Below the pieces are notes generated by a model, which was given only the letters and a program-made list of their open reading frames with translations, was not told where the DNA came from and did no database searches. Both the position numbers and the translations under genes were made by a program. Below, piece by piece: positions 1-6,023 of a stretch of 8,240 nt of DNA (position 1 is the stretch's first letter; each line of letters begins with the position of its first letter). The DNA lies in NCBI GenBank assembly GCA_030550695.1, contig JAUQOX010000124.1, positions 1 through 8,240 of the forward strand, in the 5' to 3' direction. The DNA comes from Gemmatimonadota bacterium. Lineage in GTDB: Bacteria > Gemmatimonadota > Gemmatimonadetes > Longimicrobiales > Gaopeijiaceae.

Positions 1-598
1 GCAGGTCGTACTCGAAGTAGAACACCTTCTTGCGGGTACGCGGACGGGCCGGAGGCCGGCGTTCCTGCTCCTGCTGTTGCTGGCCGGTTTCGGCGGCCTC
101 GTCCCGGACCTCCTCGTCAATGGTGGATTCCACCTCGAAAATGAGGGTATTCTCGTCCACAAAGCGGAGGTTGCGGATGGGAAGGTGCTGGCCGTCGAAG
201 GGATCTTTGATGATGCGGGTAAGCTCTGCGGCGATCTTGTCGTTGTCGAAGATCTGCCGCTTGGTGCCCCTGGCGGCGTCCACCAGGTAGTAGAACACTC
301 CCTCGGTGGTTTCCCATCGGTACCAGAAACGGTCGGTGGTGCCGATCCAGTTGGGACTCACGGAAGTGCTCTTGGTGAGGGCATTCCAACGGTAGGGTGC
401 CCAGCGGGCCGCCAGATCCCAGTTGGCACCCCACACCCGGTTGTCGCCACCGGCGGCGGTCCGGGACTCCTGGGCAACCAGGGGAGCTGCAGCCCAGGGG
501 GAAGGCAAGGTGAGGGCGGCGAAGACCAGCAAGGCGGCGAGCCGTGACAGGGGCCGGGCCCGGGAGGGGGAAGAAGCACCCGGCAGGGCATGGCACAT
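1..598 (-). CDS. Exported S9-family (DPP-IV-like) peptidase, N-terminal part, truncated by the window edge
   Basis: The frame opens with ATG at 598 and stays open to position 1, giving 199 codons and no stop, so the gene continues off the left edge. A strong ribosome site, AGGAGGAG at 604-611, lies 5 bases upstream and fixes the start. Residues 1-43 look like a Sec signal peptide: an Arg-containing head, a hydrophobic core near 20-31 (LAALLVFAALTL), and a likely cleavage after VAQ at 43. Residues 60-157 resemble the start of the DPP-IV N-terminal beta-propeller region of S9 peptidases, with the stretches SPNWIGTTDRFWYRWE (81-96) and LVDAARGTKRQIFD (105-118). Residues 160-190 form an acidic, Gln-rich and then Arg/Pro-rich linker. 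The Ser-Asp-His catalytic domain would lie outside the window and cannot be checked. Family knowledge predicts a periplasmic or secreted exopeptidase that releases dipeptides. A non-catalytic propeller protein remains possible. Confidence 0.8.
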   Translation of the reverse strand, partial: MCHALPGASSPSRARPLSRLAALLVFAALTLPSPWAAAPLVAQESRTAAGGDNRVWGANWDLAARWAPYRWNALTKSTSVSPNWIGTTDRFWYRWETTEGVFYYLVDAARGTKRQIFDNDKIAAELTRIIKDPFDGQHLPIRNLRFVDENTLIFEVESTIDEEVRDEAAETGQQQQEQERRPPARPRTRKKVFYFEYDL

Positions 599-636
599 GA
601 GGACTCCTCCTGAGCTAGGGTGAGGTGACGGATCAA

Positions 637-669
637 GGGGGCGGCGGCCTAGGGGCAGGGCAGGCCCCC
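637..669 (-). terminator. Possible weak terminator after the alcohol dehydrogenase gene
   Basis: The 123-base gap between the dehydrogenase stop and the peptidase start contains an imperfect inverted repeat. GGCCT at 646-650 pairs with AGGCC at 662-666, and G-rich and C-rich arms (637-641 and 667-669) can extend the stem with a bulge. Read on the minus strand it is followed by TTGATC, so there is no real U-tract. It could end transcription before the peptidase gene or be chance pairing in GC-rich DNA. No convincing promoter for the peptidase gene was found here. Confidence 0.25.
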
Positions 670-721
670 AAGGAGGACGATGTGCTGACGTGGCATTCTA
701 CAGGGAAAGGGGTGGCCCCCG

Positions 722-1750
722 CTATCCCGGCCGGAGGACCTTGGCTCCCCGGATCCGGCGGTTCTTCAGTTCCTGGAGGGCCCGGTTCGCCTCCTCCAGG
801 CCATATTCTTGGATCTCGGGGCGGAGGGGTACGCGGGCGGCCAGCTCCAAGAACTCGGCCACGTCCTGGCGAGCCACGTTGGCCACGCTCTTGATTTCCC
901 GCTCCATCCAAAGGTCCCGCGGGTAGTCCAGGCGGAGGAGAGCCTCCTTGTCGGTGTCTTCCTTGCGGATGGCGTTGATGACCAGGCGTCCGCCCGGGCG
1001 GAGATTCCGGAGGGCCTCCACCACGGGCGTCCACACGGGGGTGGTGTCGATGACGGCGGCCAAAGGGACGGGTGCCGGCTGGCCGGTGTCACCGGCCCAC
1101 ACCGCCCCCAGTTCCAGGGCAAAGGCTCGCTCCTCGGGGCTCCGGGCGAACACGTAGACCTCGCTGGCGGGGAAGCGGTGGCGCACCATTTTGAGCACCA
1201 GGTGCCCCGAGGCTCCGAACCCCGTCAGGCCCAGGGGCTCGCCGTCCGTGAGCCCGGTCAGACGGAGGGACCGGTAGCCGATGGCGCCCGCGCAGAGCAA
1301 GGGCGCCGCCTCCGCGTCGGAGAAGGGCTCGGGGATGGGGTAGGCGAAGTCCTCCGGGACCGTCATGAGTTCGGCGTACCCCCCAGGGGCATCTTTTCCC
1401 GTGGCCCGGAACCCGGCACACAGGTTCTCGTCGCCCCGCCTGCAGGGGGCGCACTCCCCGCAGGCGTGGAAGATCCAGGCCACTCCCACCCGCTCCCCCT
1501 CCTGGAACCTGCGGCAGCCCGGACCCCGTTCCACCACCCGACCCACCACCTGATGGCCCAGAATGGTGGGGAGGGAAGGGGGAGGGAGCCTCCCCTCGAT
1601 CTCGTCCAGCTCGGTGTGGCAGACCCCCGAGGCCGTGACCCGGATCAGGATTTCCCCGGGCCCCGGCACGGGGTCCGGAACCTCCAAGAGGCGGAGCGGA
1701 AACGGGTTGGAGGCCAGCGGACCGAGGGCCTCCAGGACCATGGCTTTCAT
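722..1750 (-). CDS. Zinc-dependent alcohol dehydrogenase (MDR superfamily, AdhA-like)
   Basis: This 342-residue protein has full family length. It should oxidise alcohols or reduce aldehydes with NAD(P) in the cytoplasm; the substrate cannot be read from sequence. The N-terminal GroES-like domain carries the catalytic zinc ligands C44 (GVCHTE), H66 (LGHQ) and C153 (LLCAGAIGYR). The structural zinc cysteines are C97, C100, C103 and C111. The Rossmann fold starts at GFGASGH (177-183), which has GASGH where many dehydrogenases have a Gly-rich GGLG. That signature, together with SVANVARQD (288-296) and the C-terminal RGAKVL, points to the AdhA-like zinc-binding alcohol dehydrogenase subfamily (the TIGR02822 type). 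The usual GHE after the catalytic zinc site reads GHQ here. ATG at 1750 lies 6 bases after the pepD stop, with GGGAG at 1753-1757 as ribosome site overlapping that stop. The gene is therefore probably translated from the pepD transcript. Confidence 0.9.
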   Translation of the reverse strand: MKAMVLEALGPLASNPFPLRLLEVPDPVPGPGEILIRVTASGVCHTELDEIEGRLPPPSLPTILGHQVVGRVVERGPGCRRFQEGERVGVAWIFHACGECAPCRRGDENLCAGFRATGKDAPGGYAELMTVPEDFAYPIPEPFSDAEAAPLLCAGAIGYRSLRLTGLTDGEPLGLTGFGASGHLVLKMVRHRFPASEVYVFARSPEERAFALELGAVWAGDTGQPAPVPLAAVIDTTPVWTPVVEALRNLRPGGRLVINAIRKEDTDKEALLRLDYPRDLWMEREIKSVANVARQDVAEFLELAARVPLRPEIQEYGLEEANRALQELKNRRIRGAKVLRPG

Positions 1751-1756
1751 GGCTCC

Positions 1757-3214
1757 CTATCGTGTGGCCATCTCTTCCAGAAGGGCCGTAAGCAGGCGGT
1801 AGAAACGCTCCACACTGGCCACCTTCACCCGTTCCCTGGGGGAGTGGGGGAACTCGATCTGGGGGCCGAAGGAGATCATGTCCATCCCCGGCACCTTCTC
1901 GCCGATGATCCCGCACTCCAAGCCTGCATGCACGGCCACCACCCGGGCTTCGGTGCCCGTGACCCGCCGGTGGACCTCCTGAAAGAGCTTCAAGAGGGGC
2001 GAGTCCACATCGGGTTTCCACCCCGGGTACCCTTCGTGCTCCTCCACCCGGGCCCCGGCCAGGAGGGCCACCGCCCGGATCTTGCTCCGGATCCACTCCA
2101 GGGCCGAAGCCACCGCCGAACGGGAACTGGTGAGGACCCGAAGGGTCTCCCCTTCGGTACGCACCACCGCCAGGTTGGAGCTGGTTTCCACCAGGCCCGC
2201 AATGTCGTGGCTCATGGCCGCCACTCCGTGGGGGAGGGCCACCAGAAGGCGGAAAACTGTCCAGGCCGAGTCGGTGGACCAGATCTTCGGTGGAGGGGGG
2301 CCTTCGGAAACCTCCAGCCGCATGTCCGGCTCCACCCGCCGATACTCCTCCCAGACCCGGGCGAACTCGTTGTCCATGTGGCGGAGGAACTCCGCGGCCT
2401 GTCCCTCGGGAATCACCACCGTGGCCCGGGCCTCCCGGGGGATGGCGTTGTGCTTGTTGCCCCCTTCGAAGGCGGCCATGTAGCCGGGAGTGCCCGGGCG
2501 CACGCTGTGGAGCATCCGGGCCAGGAGCTGGATGGCGTTCCCCCGCTGGAGATGGATGTCGAGGCCGGAATGGCCGCCGTGGAGCCCGCTGAGCTGAACC
2601 TGGTAGGCCTGGGCCCGGGAGGGCGCGGGAAGGGTCTCCAAGGGGAGGAAGATCTCGGTGTCGGCACCCCCGGCACACCCCACGGTGACGGTGCCCTCTT
2701 CCTCCGAGTCCAGGTTCAGCAGACGCCGGCCCCGAAGCATGGAGCCGTCCAACCCCCGGGCCCCGGTGAGGCCGGTCTCTTCGTCCACCGTGAACAGAAG
2801 CTCCAAGGGTCCATGGACCAAGGTGCGGTCTTCCAGGATGGCCAGCATGGCCGCCACCCCGATTCCGTTGTCGGCCCCCAGGGTGGTGCCCTGGGCTGTC
2901 AGGTACTCCCCCTCGAGCCTGGGCTGGATGGGATCCCGGGAGAAGTCGTGCTCCACGTCGGCGTTCTTTTCGTTCACCATGTCCAGGTGGCTCTGCAGGA
3001 CCGTGATGGCCGCCCCCTCCCGTCCGGGGGAGGCCGGCTTTCGCACCACCACGTTCCCCGTGGCGTCCACCTGGACCTCCAACCCCTGGCGGGAGGCCAC
3101 GGAAAGGACGTATTCCCGGATCCTCTGCTCTTCTTTGGACCCCCGAGGGATGGTGAGGAGGGTATCGAAATGACCCCAGAGGGCCTTGGGGTCCCATTGG
3201 GCGACAAAGCTCAT
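1757..3214 (-). CDS. pepD: Aminoacyl-histidine dipeptidase PepD (M20 family, beta-Ala-His/Xaa-His dipeptidase)
   Basis: This 485-residue cytosolic zinc peptidase has the usual PepD length. It cleaves a broad range of dipeptides, including Xaa-His and beta-alanyl-histidine (carnosine). The M20 metal site is complete: H76 and D78 in QSHLDMV, bridging D115 in GADNG, the catalytic pair E145-E146 in DEETG, D169 in NLDSEEE, and H457 in FPHSP near the C-terminus. PepD signatures GLHGGHSG (210-217), the lid-domain segment GGNKHNAIPR (251-260) and HAGLECG (429-435) are present. The frame is open 15 codons further upstream, but ATG at 3214 is preferred: it has the ribosome site AGGAAAGAGG at 3222-3231, and the protein then begins close to the conserved P-x-x-L-W-x-x-F motif. 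The gene ends in TAG 6 bases before the dehydrogenase start, so the two likely form an operon. It is divergent from the OPT transporter gene, which fits a role in digesting imported peptides. Confidence 0.95.
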   Translation of the reverse strand: MSFVAQWDPKALWGHFDTLLTIPRGSKEEQRIREYVLSVASRQGLEVQVDATGNVVVRKPASPGREGAAITVLQSHLDMVNEKNADVEHDFSRDPIQPRLEGEYLTAQGTTLGADNGIGVAAMLAILEDRTLVHGPLELLFTVDEETGLTGARGLDGSMLRGRRLLNLDSEEEGTVTVGCAGGADTEIFLPLETLPAPSRAQAYQVQLSGLHGGHSGLDIHLQRGNAIQLLARMLHSVRPGTPGYMAAFEGGNKHNAIPREARATVVIPEGQAAEFLRHMDNEFARVWEEYRRVEPDMRLEVSEGPPPPKIWSTDSAWTVFRLLVALPHGVAAMSHDIAGLVETSSNLAVVRTEGETLRVLTSSRSAVASALEWIRSKIRAVALLAGARVEEHEGYPGWKPDVDSPLLKLFQEVHRRVTGTEARVVAVHAGLECGIIGEKVPGMDMISFGPQIEFPHSPRERVKVASVERFYRLLTALLEEMATR

Positions 3215-3221
3215 GGTTTGG

Positions 3222-3231
3222 CCTCTTTCCT
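3222..3231 (-). promoter_or_regulatory. Ribosome binding site that sets the pepD start
   Basis: On the minus strand this reads AGGAAAGAGG and lies 7 bases before ATG at 3214. No comparable site precedes the alternative start at 3259, which also overlaps a candidate -10 element. Confidence 0.7.
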
Positions 3232-3257
3232 TTGCGTTGCCCGACGACCTGACTGCC

Positions 3258-3263
3258 ATCCTA
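3258..3263 (-). promoter_or_regulatory. Candidate -10 element for pepD
   Basis: The minus strand reads TAGGAT, a four-of-six match to the sigma-70 -10 consensus. It would give a leader of about 35-40 bases before the pepD ATG. No good -35 is found at 17-18 bases upstream (CTGGAG is the best), so this is a weak call. Confidence 0.2.
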
Positions 3264-3336
3264 CACTAAGCCTTGGGGACTCCAGGGGACAGGGGGCCGG
3301 ACCGGCGGGCTCCGGTGGTCTTCGCCCGTCGCAGAT

Positions 3337-3366
3337 TTGACAGCCGAGCGCGGCGGGCAGTACCGT
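3337..3366 (+). promoter_or_regulatory. Sigma-70-like promoter for the OPT transporter and pqqD-like genes
   Basis: A perfect TTGACA (-35) at 3337-3342 is followed after 18 bases by TACCGT (-10, three of six matches including T1, A2 and T6) at 3361-3366. It points at the transporter gene and would give a leader of about 120 bases. The -35 stands out in a GC-rich intergenic region; the -10 is weak, which could mean an activator is needed. Confidence 0.45.
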
Positions 3367-3407
3367 CAACCACCTTCCGCCCCCGGAGCTGTGCGCCCGC
3401 AGGTCCG

Positions 3408-3430
3408 CTTCCGAAGTCCGGCGGAAGTCC
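3408..3430 (+). repeat. Short direct repeat and hairpin in the transporter leader
   Basis: GAAGTCC occurs at 3413-3419 and again at 3424-3430, exactly 11 bases apart, about one helical turn. The same segment also contains the inverted repeat CTTCCG (3408-3413) and CGGAAG (3422-3427), with an 8-base loop. It lies downstream of the candidate promoter in the presumed 5' leader. It could be a regulator site or an RNA hairpin, or chance; no known operator was recognised. Confidence 0.35.
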
Positions 3431-3491
3431 TCCGGGGGCGCAGGCGCAACGGCAGCGACAGCCGGTTCTCCCCCCATCGCGAGGGTTGTCC

Positions 3492-5480
3492 ATGGACAAG
3501 AAGCCCCATACCCCCTTCGTTCCTGCCTCCCGGTCCATGCCGGAGTTCACCTTCAAGGCAGTGCTTCTGGGCGTGCTCATGGCCATTGCCCTGGGAGCGG
3601 CCAACGCTTACGTGGGGATGCGAGCGGGGCTCACCGTGGCGGCCACCTTCCCGGCAGCGGTGGTGGCCATGGCGGTGCTCCGGGTTTTCCGGGGGACCAT
3701 CCTGGAGGAGAACATTGCCCGGACCACGGCGTCCGTCGGGGAGGCGCTGGTGGCCGGGGCCATCTTCACCATTCCGGCCTTTGTCATCAGCGGTGCCTGG
3801 GACCACCTCCGGTACGTGGAGGCCACGGCCATCATGCTTATCGGGGGCGTCCTGGGGGTGCTCTTCGTGATTATGCTCCGCCGGGCTCTGGTGGTGGAGG
3901 CAGAGCTCCCCTTTCCCGAGAGCGTGGCGGCGGCCGAGATCGTGAAGGCCGGCCAGGGAGGGCAGACGGGCGCTTCCTATCTGTTCGGGGCCATGGGGGT
4001 GGCGGGGTTCTGGGAACTCCTGAAGAACAGCAACGGGATCCACCTCATCCAGGAGAGCGCCCACCGCTTCTTCGGTTTCGGCAAGAGTTCCATCCAGATC
4101 CTCCAGGGGAAAGTGGAATACTCGGGAGGCCTGCTGGCGGCCACGCCCAGCGCCTCTCCCATGCTCATGGGCGTGGGTTTCATTGTAGGCACCCGCATTT
4201 CCGCCGTCCTTTTTGCCGGCGCGGTGATGGGCTGGCTCCTCCTGGTCCCCCTTTCCGTGTTCCTGAACCCGGGTCTGCCGGCCCTTATGGGTCCCGATGC
4301 CTCCTATGCGGACCTGGCCCGGGCCGTGTGGCTCCGGCAGGTGCGCCCCCTGGCGGTGGGGACCATGATCGTGGCCGCCTTCTACACCCTGTGGAACCTC
4401 CGGATGTCGCTGGCCAGCGGAATCGGGCGGGCCTTCAAGAACATCGGAGCCGTGGGCGGAGGGGAGGCGGAAGAGCGGACGGAGGTGGACCTGGACCTGC
4501 GGAAGGTCCTCCTCACCATCGGGCTCATGTCCATCGCCACAGCTCTCCTTTACTACCATTTCGCCCAAGCCGTGGCCAGCGCCCTGACCCTCACGGTGGC
4601 TTTGGTGATCCTTGGGTTCCTCTTTGCCGCTGTGGCGGGCTACCTGGTGGGGCTCATCGGATCGTCCAACAACCCCATTTCCGGTCTGACCCTTTCCGCC
4701 CTCATCATCTCCGCCCTCCTCATGGTGCTCTTGGGGGTGCACGATGTGCGGGGGGTGGCGGGGGTGCTGGGGGTGGCGGGGGTAGTGTGCTGCGCGGCGG
4801 GGGTGGCCGGCGACATGATGCAGGACCTCAAGGTGGGGCACATCCTGGGCGGCACCCCCTGGCGGATGCAGTTGGCCGAGATCATCGGCGTGGTGGCGGC
4901 GGCCCTGGTGCTGGTCCTCCCCCTGATGGCCTTGGACCGGGTCTACGAGATCGGGTCGGCCGAACTCCCCGCTCCGCAGGCAGGCCTCATGGCCCTCATG
5001 GCCCGGGGGATCGTGGCCGGAGACATGGCCTGGCCCCTGGTCATCGTGGGGATGTTCTTCGCCTTGGGGCTCATCCTGATCCGGGCCCCCGCCCCCATGC
5101 TCATCGCCGTGGGGATGTACCTGCCCTTCGAGTCCACCTCGGCCATTTTTGTGGGCGGGGTGGTGAAGTGGATTTTCGACCTTCGACTGAAGCGGAAGCA
5201 GGCCACGGACGAGGAGCGGGCCAGGGCCGAGAACACGGGAGTGCTGGTCTCGTCGGGCTTCATCGCCGGCGAGTCCCTCATGGCCGTGTTCTTGGCGCTG
5301 TTGGTGATCGCAGCGGAAAAGTACCCGGCCGTCTTGGGCTTCCAGAAGCTGGCCTTCCTCCCCGAGCCGAGCTTTCCCCTGAGCCTGTTGGCTTACGGGT
5401 TGGTGGTGGCACTCCTGGTCTGGCTGCCCATCAAGAAGATGAAGGAGGGAGGGATCCCGGCCACGCCCATGGAACACTGA
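3492..5480 (+). CDS. OPT-superfamily oligopeptide (or metal-chelate) transporter
   Basis: This 662-residue integral membrane protein imports small peptides or metal-ligand complexes, probably driven by proton symport as in other OPT members. Hydrophobic segments fill most of the chain (about 21-40, 46-66, 84-101, 111-129, 164-177, 223-258, 286-302, 339-360, 363-390, 399-416, 418-440, 461-480, 512-531, 535-556, 587-607 and 629-646). Diagnostic OPT stretches include NAYVGMRAGLTVAATFPAAV (38-57), LPFPESVAAAEI (139-150), and SSNNPISGLTLSALIIS (391-407) with the family NPxSG core. The reading frame is open further upstream to about 3273, but ATG at 3492 is chosen: GAGGG at 3481-3485 sits 6 bases before it, and the protein then begins with HTPFVPASRSMPEFT, matching the short N-terminus typical of the bacterial family before the first helix. 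A loop at 560-580 is charged. The gene ends 7 bases before the PqqD-domain gene and is divergent from pepD. The substrate is not determined by sequence; peptides are favoured by context. Confidence 0.93.
   Translation: MDKKPHTPFVPASRSMPEFTFKAVLLGVLMAIALGAANAYVGMRAGLTVAATFPAAVVAMAVLRVFRGTILEENIARTTASVGEALVAGAIFTIPAFVISGAWDHLRYVEATAIMLIGGVLGVLFVIMLRRALVVEAELPFPESVAAAEIVKAGQGGQTGASYLFGAMGVAGFWELLKNSNGIHLIQESAHRFFGFGKSSIQILQGKVEYSGGLLAATPSASPMLMGVGFIVGTRISAVLFAGAVMGWLLLVPLSVFLNPGLPALMGPDASYADLARAVWLRQVRPLAVGTMIVAAFYTLWNLRMSLASGIGRAFKNIGAVGGGEAEERTEVDLDLRKVLLTIGLMSIATALLYYHFAQAVASALTLTVALVILGFLFAAVAGYLVGLIGSSNNPISGLTLSALIISALLMVLLGVHDVRGVAGVLGVAGVVCCAAGVAGDMMQDLKVGHILGGTPWRMQLAEIIGVVAAALVLVLPLMALDRVYEIGSAELPAPQAGLMALMARGIVAGDMAWPLVIVGMFFALGLILIRAPAPMLIAVGMYLPFESTSAIFVGGVVKWIFDLRLKRKQATDEERARAENTGVLVSSGFIAGESLMAVFLALLVIAAEKYPAVLGFQKLAFLPEPSFPLSLLAYGLVVALLVWLPIKKMKEGGIPATPMEH
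4750..4786 (+). repeat. 18-base tandem repeat with G-quadruplex motif inside the transporter gene
   Basis: Two 18-base units, 4751-4768 and 4769-4786, differ only at two bases near the end. Each begins GGGGGTGGCGGGGGT. In frame they encode the Val-Ala-Gly-Val-Leu-Gly-type helix around residues 421-431. The coding strand at 4750-4782 has four runs of 5-6 G separated by loops of exactly 4 bases (TGGC, TGCT, TGGC), a canonical quadruplex pattern in DNA and mRNA. A further GGGGGTGGC lies at 4799-4807. Confidence 0.75.
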
Positions 5481-5487
5481 GGCGGGC

Positions 5488-5832
5488 GTGCCTCGCCACG
5501 CCAGGGAAAGGGAGAATCTCCTGGGCCGCGTTCCCTGTCGGGAAGCGGATTGGGAGGAACGGGGGGGGAGGGTGGTGATCCGACGTCCTGCCCCCGTGGG
5601 GAGGGGGCTGGGGGCCCTTCGGGAGGGGATCCGCTATGTGCTGGGTCCCCCCCGCATCCGTTTGGACGAGGTGGGGAGCCGGGCGTGGCATCTTTGCGAC
5701 GGCAGCCGGACCGTGGGGGAGGTGGCCGAACTCCTCCGCCGGGAGTTCGGTGAGCGGGTGGAGCCGGTGGAAGAGCGGGTGGGGCGGCTCATGGAGGTGC
5801 TGGCCGACGAAGGGCTCTTAGGCCTGAAGTGA
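5488..5832 (+). CDS. Stand-alone PqqD-family (RRE-like) protein
   Basis: This 114-residue protein carries a PqqD-type domain at about 57-113: RIRLDEVGSRAWHLCDGSRT (56-75), followed by a helical segment VGEVAELLRREFG and a second helix ending in DEGLLGLK. The hydrophobic and Gly-Ser-x-x-Trp pattern is the usual PqqD core. In PQQ and other RiPP pathways this winged-helix fold binds a precursor peptide and presents it to a radical-SAM enzyme. The N-terminal extension (NLLGRVP at 10-16, then DWEERGGRVVIRRP) resembles stand-alone PqqD-family proteins of unknown role. The start is GTG at 5488, with GAGG at 5479-5482 overlapping the transporter stop; no better start precedes the conserved NLL segment. 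It lies 7 bases after the OPT gene, so the two are almost surely co-transcribed. No pqqA/B/C/E, radical-SAM enzyme or precursor peptide was found in the window, so a PQQ role is not supported. A peptide-binding accessory of the transporter is inference only. Confidence 0.82.
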   Translation: MPRHARERENLLGRVPCREADWEERGGRVVIRRPAPVGRGLGALREGIRYVLGPPRIRLDEVGSRAWHLCDGSRTVGEVAELLRREFGERVEPVEERVGRLMEVLADEGLLGLK

Positions 5833-5945
5833 GGCCGGCCGCGTTCCGGCGCACCGGCCCCAGGCTCGGGCCTCCCCCACGATTTTCCACCCCCCCTTCC
5901 GCCTCCTCTGGCGGCCGTCCGCCCGATGAGGGGGCCGGCCACGGC

Positions 5946-5981
5946 AAGGGGCCGGCACCCAGGCCCGGGCGTCGGCCCCTT
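5946..5981. terminator. Probable bidirectional terminator between convergent genes
   Basis: The 191-base spacer 5833-6023 separates the plus-strand PqqD-like gene from the minus-strand peroxidase gene. AAGGGGCCGGC at 5946-5956 pairs with GTCGGCCCCTT at 5971-5981 (11 base pairs with one G-U), with a 14-base loop. The A-A/T-T ends make it usable in both directions, though no long T-tract follows (TCCTCT on the plus strand). Smaller hairpins occur at 5834-5850 (GCCGG/CCGGC, right after the pqqD-like stop) and 5856-5872 (GGCCC/GGGCC). The 9-base GGGGCCGGC also repeats directly at 5931-5939 and 5948-5956. No gene is seen in the spacer. Confidence 0.5.
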
Positions 5982-6023
5982 CCTCTGCTGCGGTGGTTTC
6001 TCGCACCCCTTCCGCCCCGCCCT

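Noticed and set aside
666..713. A TAGAAT -10-like element on the minus strand before the S9 peptidase gene (around 693-698)
   Set aside because: No matching -35 lies 16-18 bases upstream and it would sit before the candidate hairpin, so the promoter call is not supported.
1089..3197. A 702-codon minus-strand open frame overlapping pepD and the dehydrogenase in another frame
   Set aside because: It is Gly/Pro/Arg-rich and lacks domain motifs, while the pepD and dehydrogenase frames carry complete active sites.
3215..3259. Fifteen extra N-terminal codons for PepD
   Set aside because: The upstream start lacks a ribosome site and overlaps a candidate -10, while ATG at 3214 has a good site and gives the usual family N-terminus.
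809..3340. An 843-codon plus-strand open frame opposite the dehydrogenase and pepD genes
   Set aside because: It lies antisense to two well-recognised enzymes, is rich in Gly, His, Pro and Arg with no family resemblance, and is explained by the lack of AT-rich stop codons in GC-rich DNA.
3273..3491. A 73-codon N-terminal extension of the OPT transporter
   Set aside because: The extension is Arg/Pro-rich and overlaps the candidate promoter; ATG at 3492 has a ribosome site and matches the family N-terminus.
3366..5477. A 703-codon minus-strand open frame opposite the OPT transporter
   Set aside because: Its low-complexity His/Gly/Gln/Asp composition is the mirror of transporter codons; it is a shadow frame.
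5488..5832. PQQ biosynthesis role for the PqqD-domain protein
   Set aside because: No other pqq gene is in the window, and the protein has the N-terminal extension of stand-alone family members, so a gene symbol pqqD is not justified.
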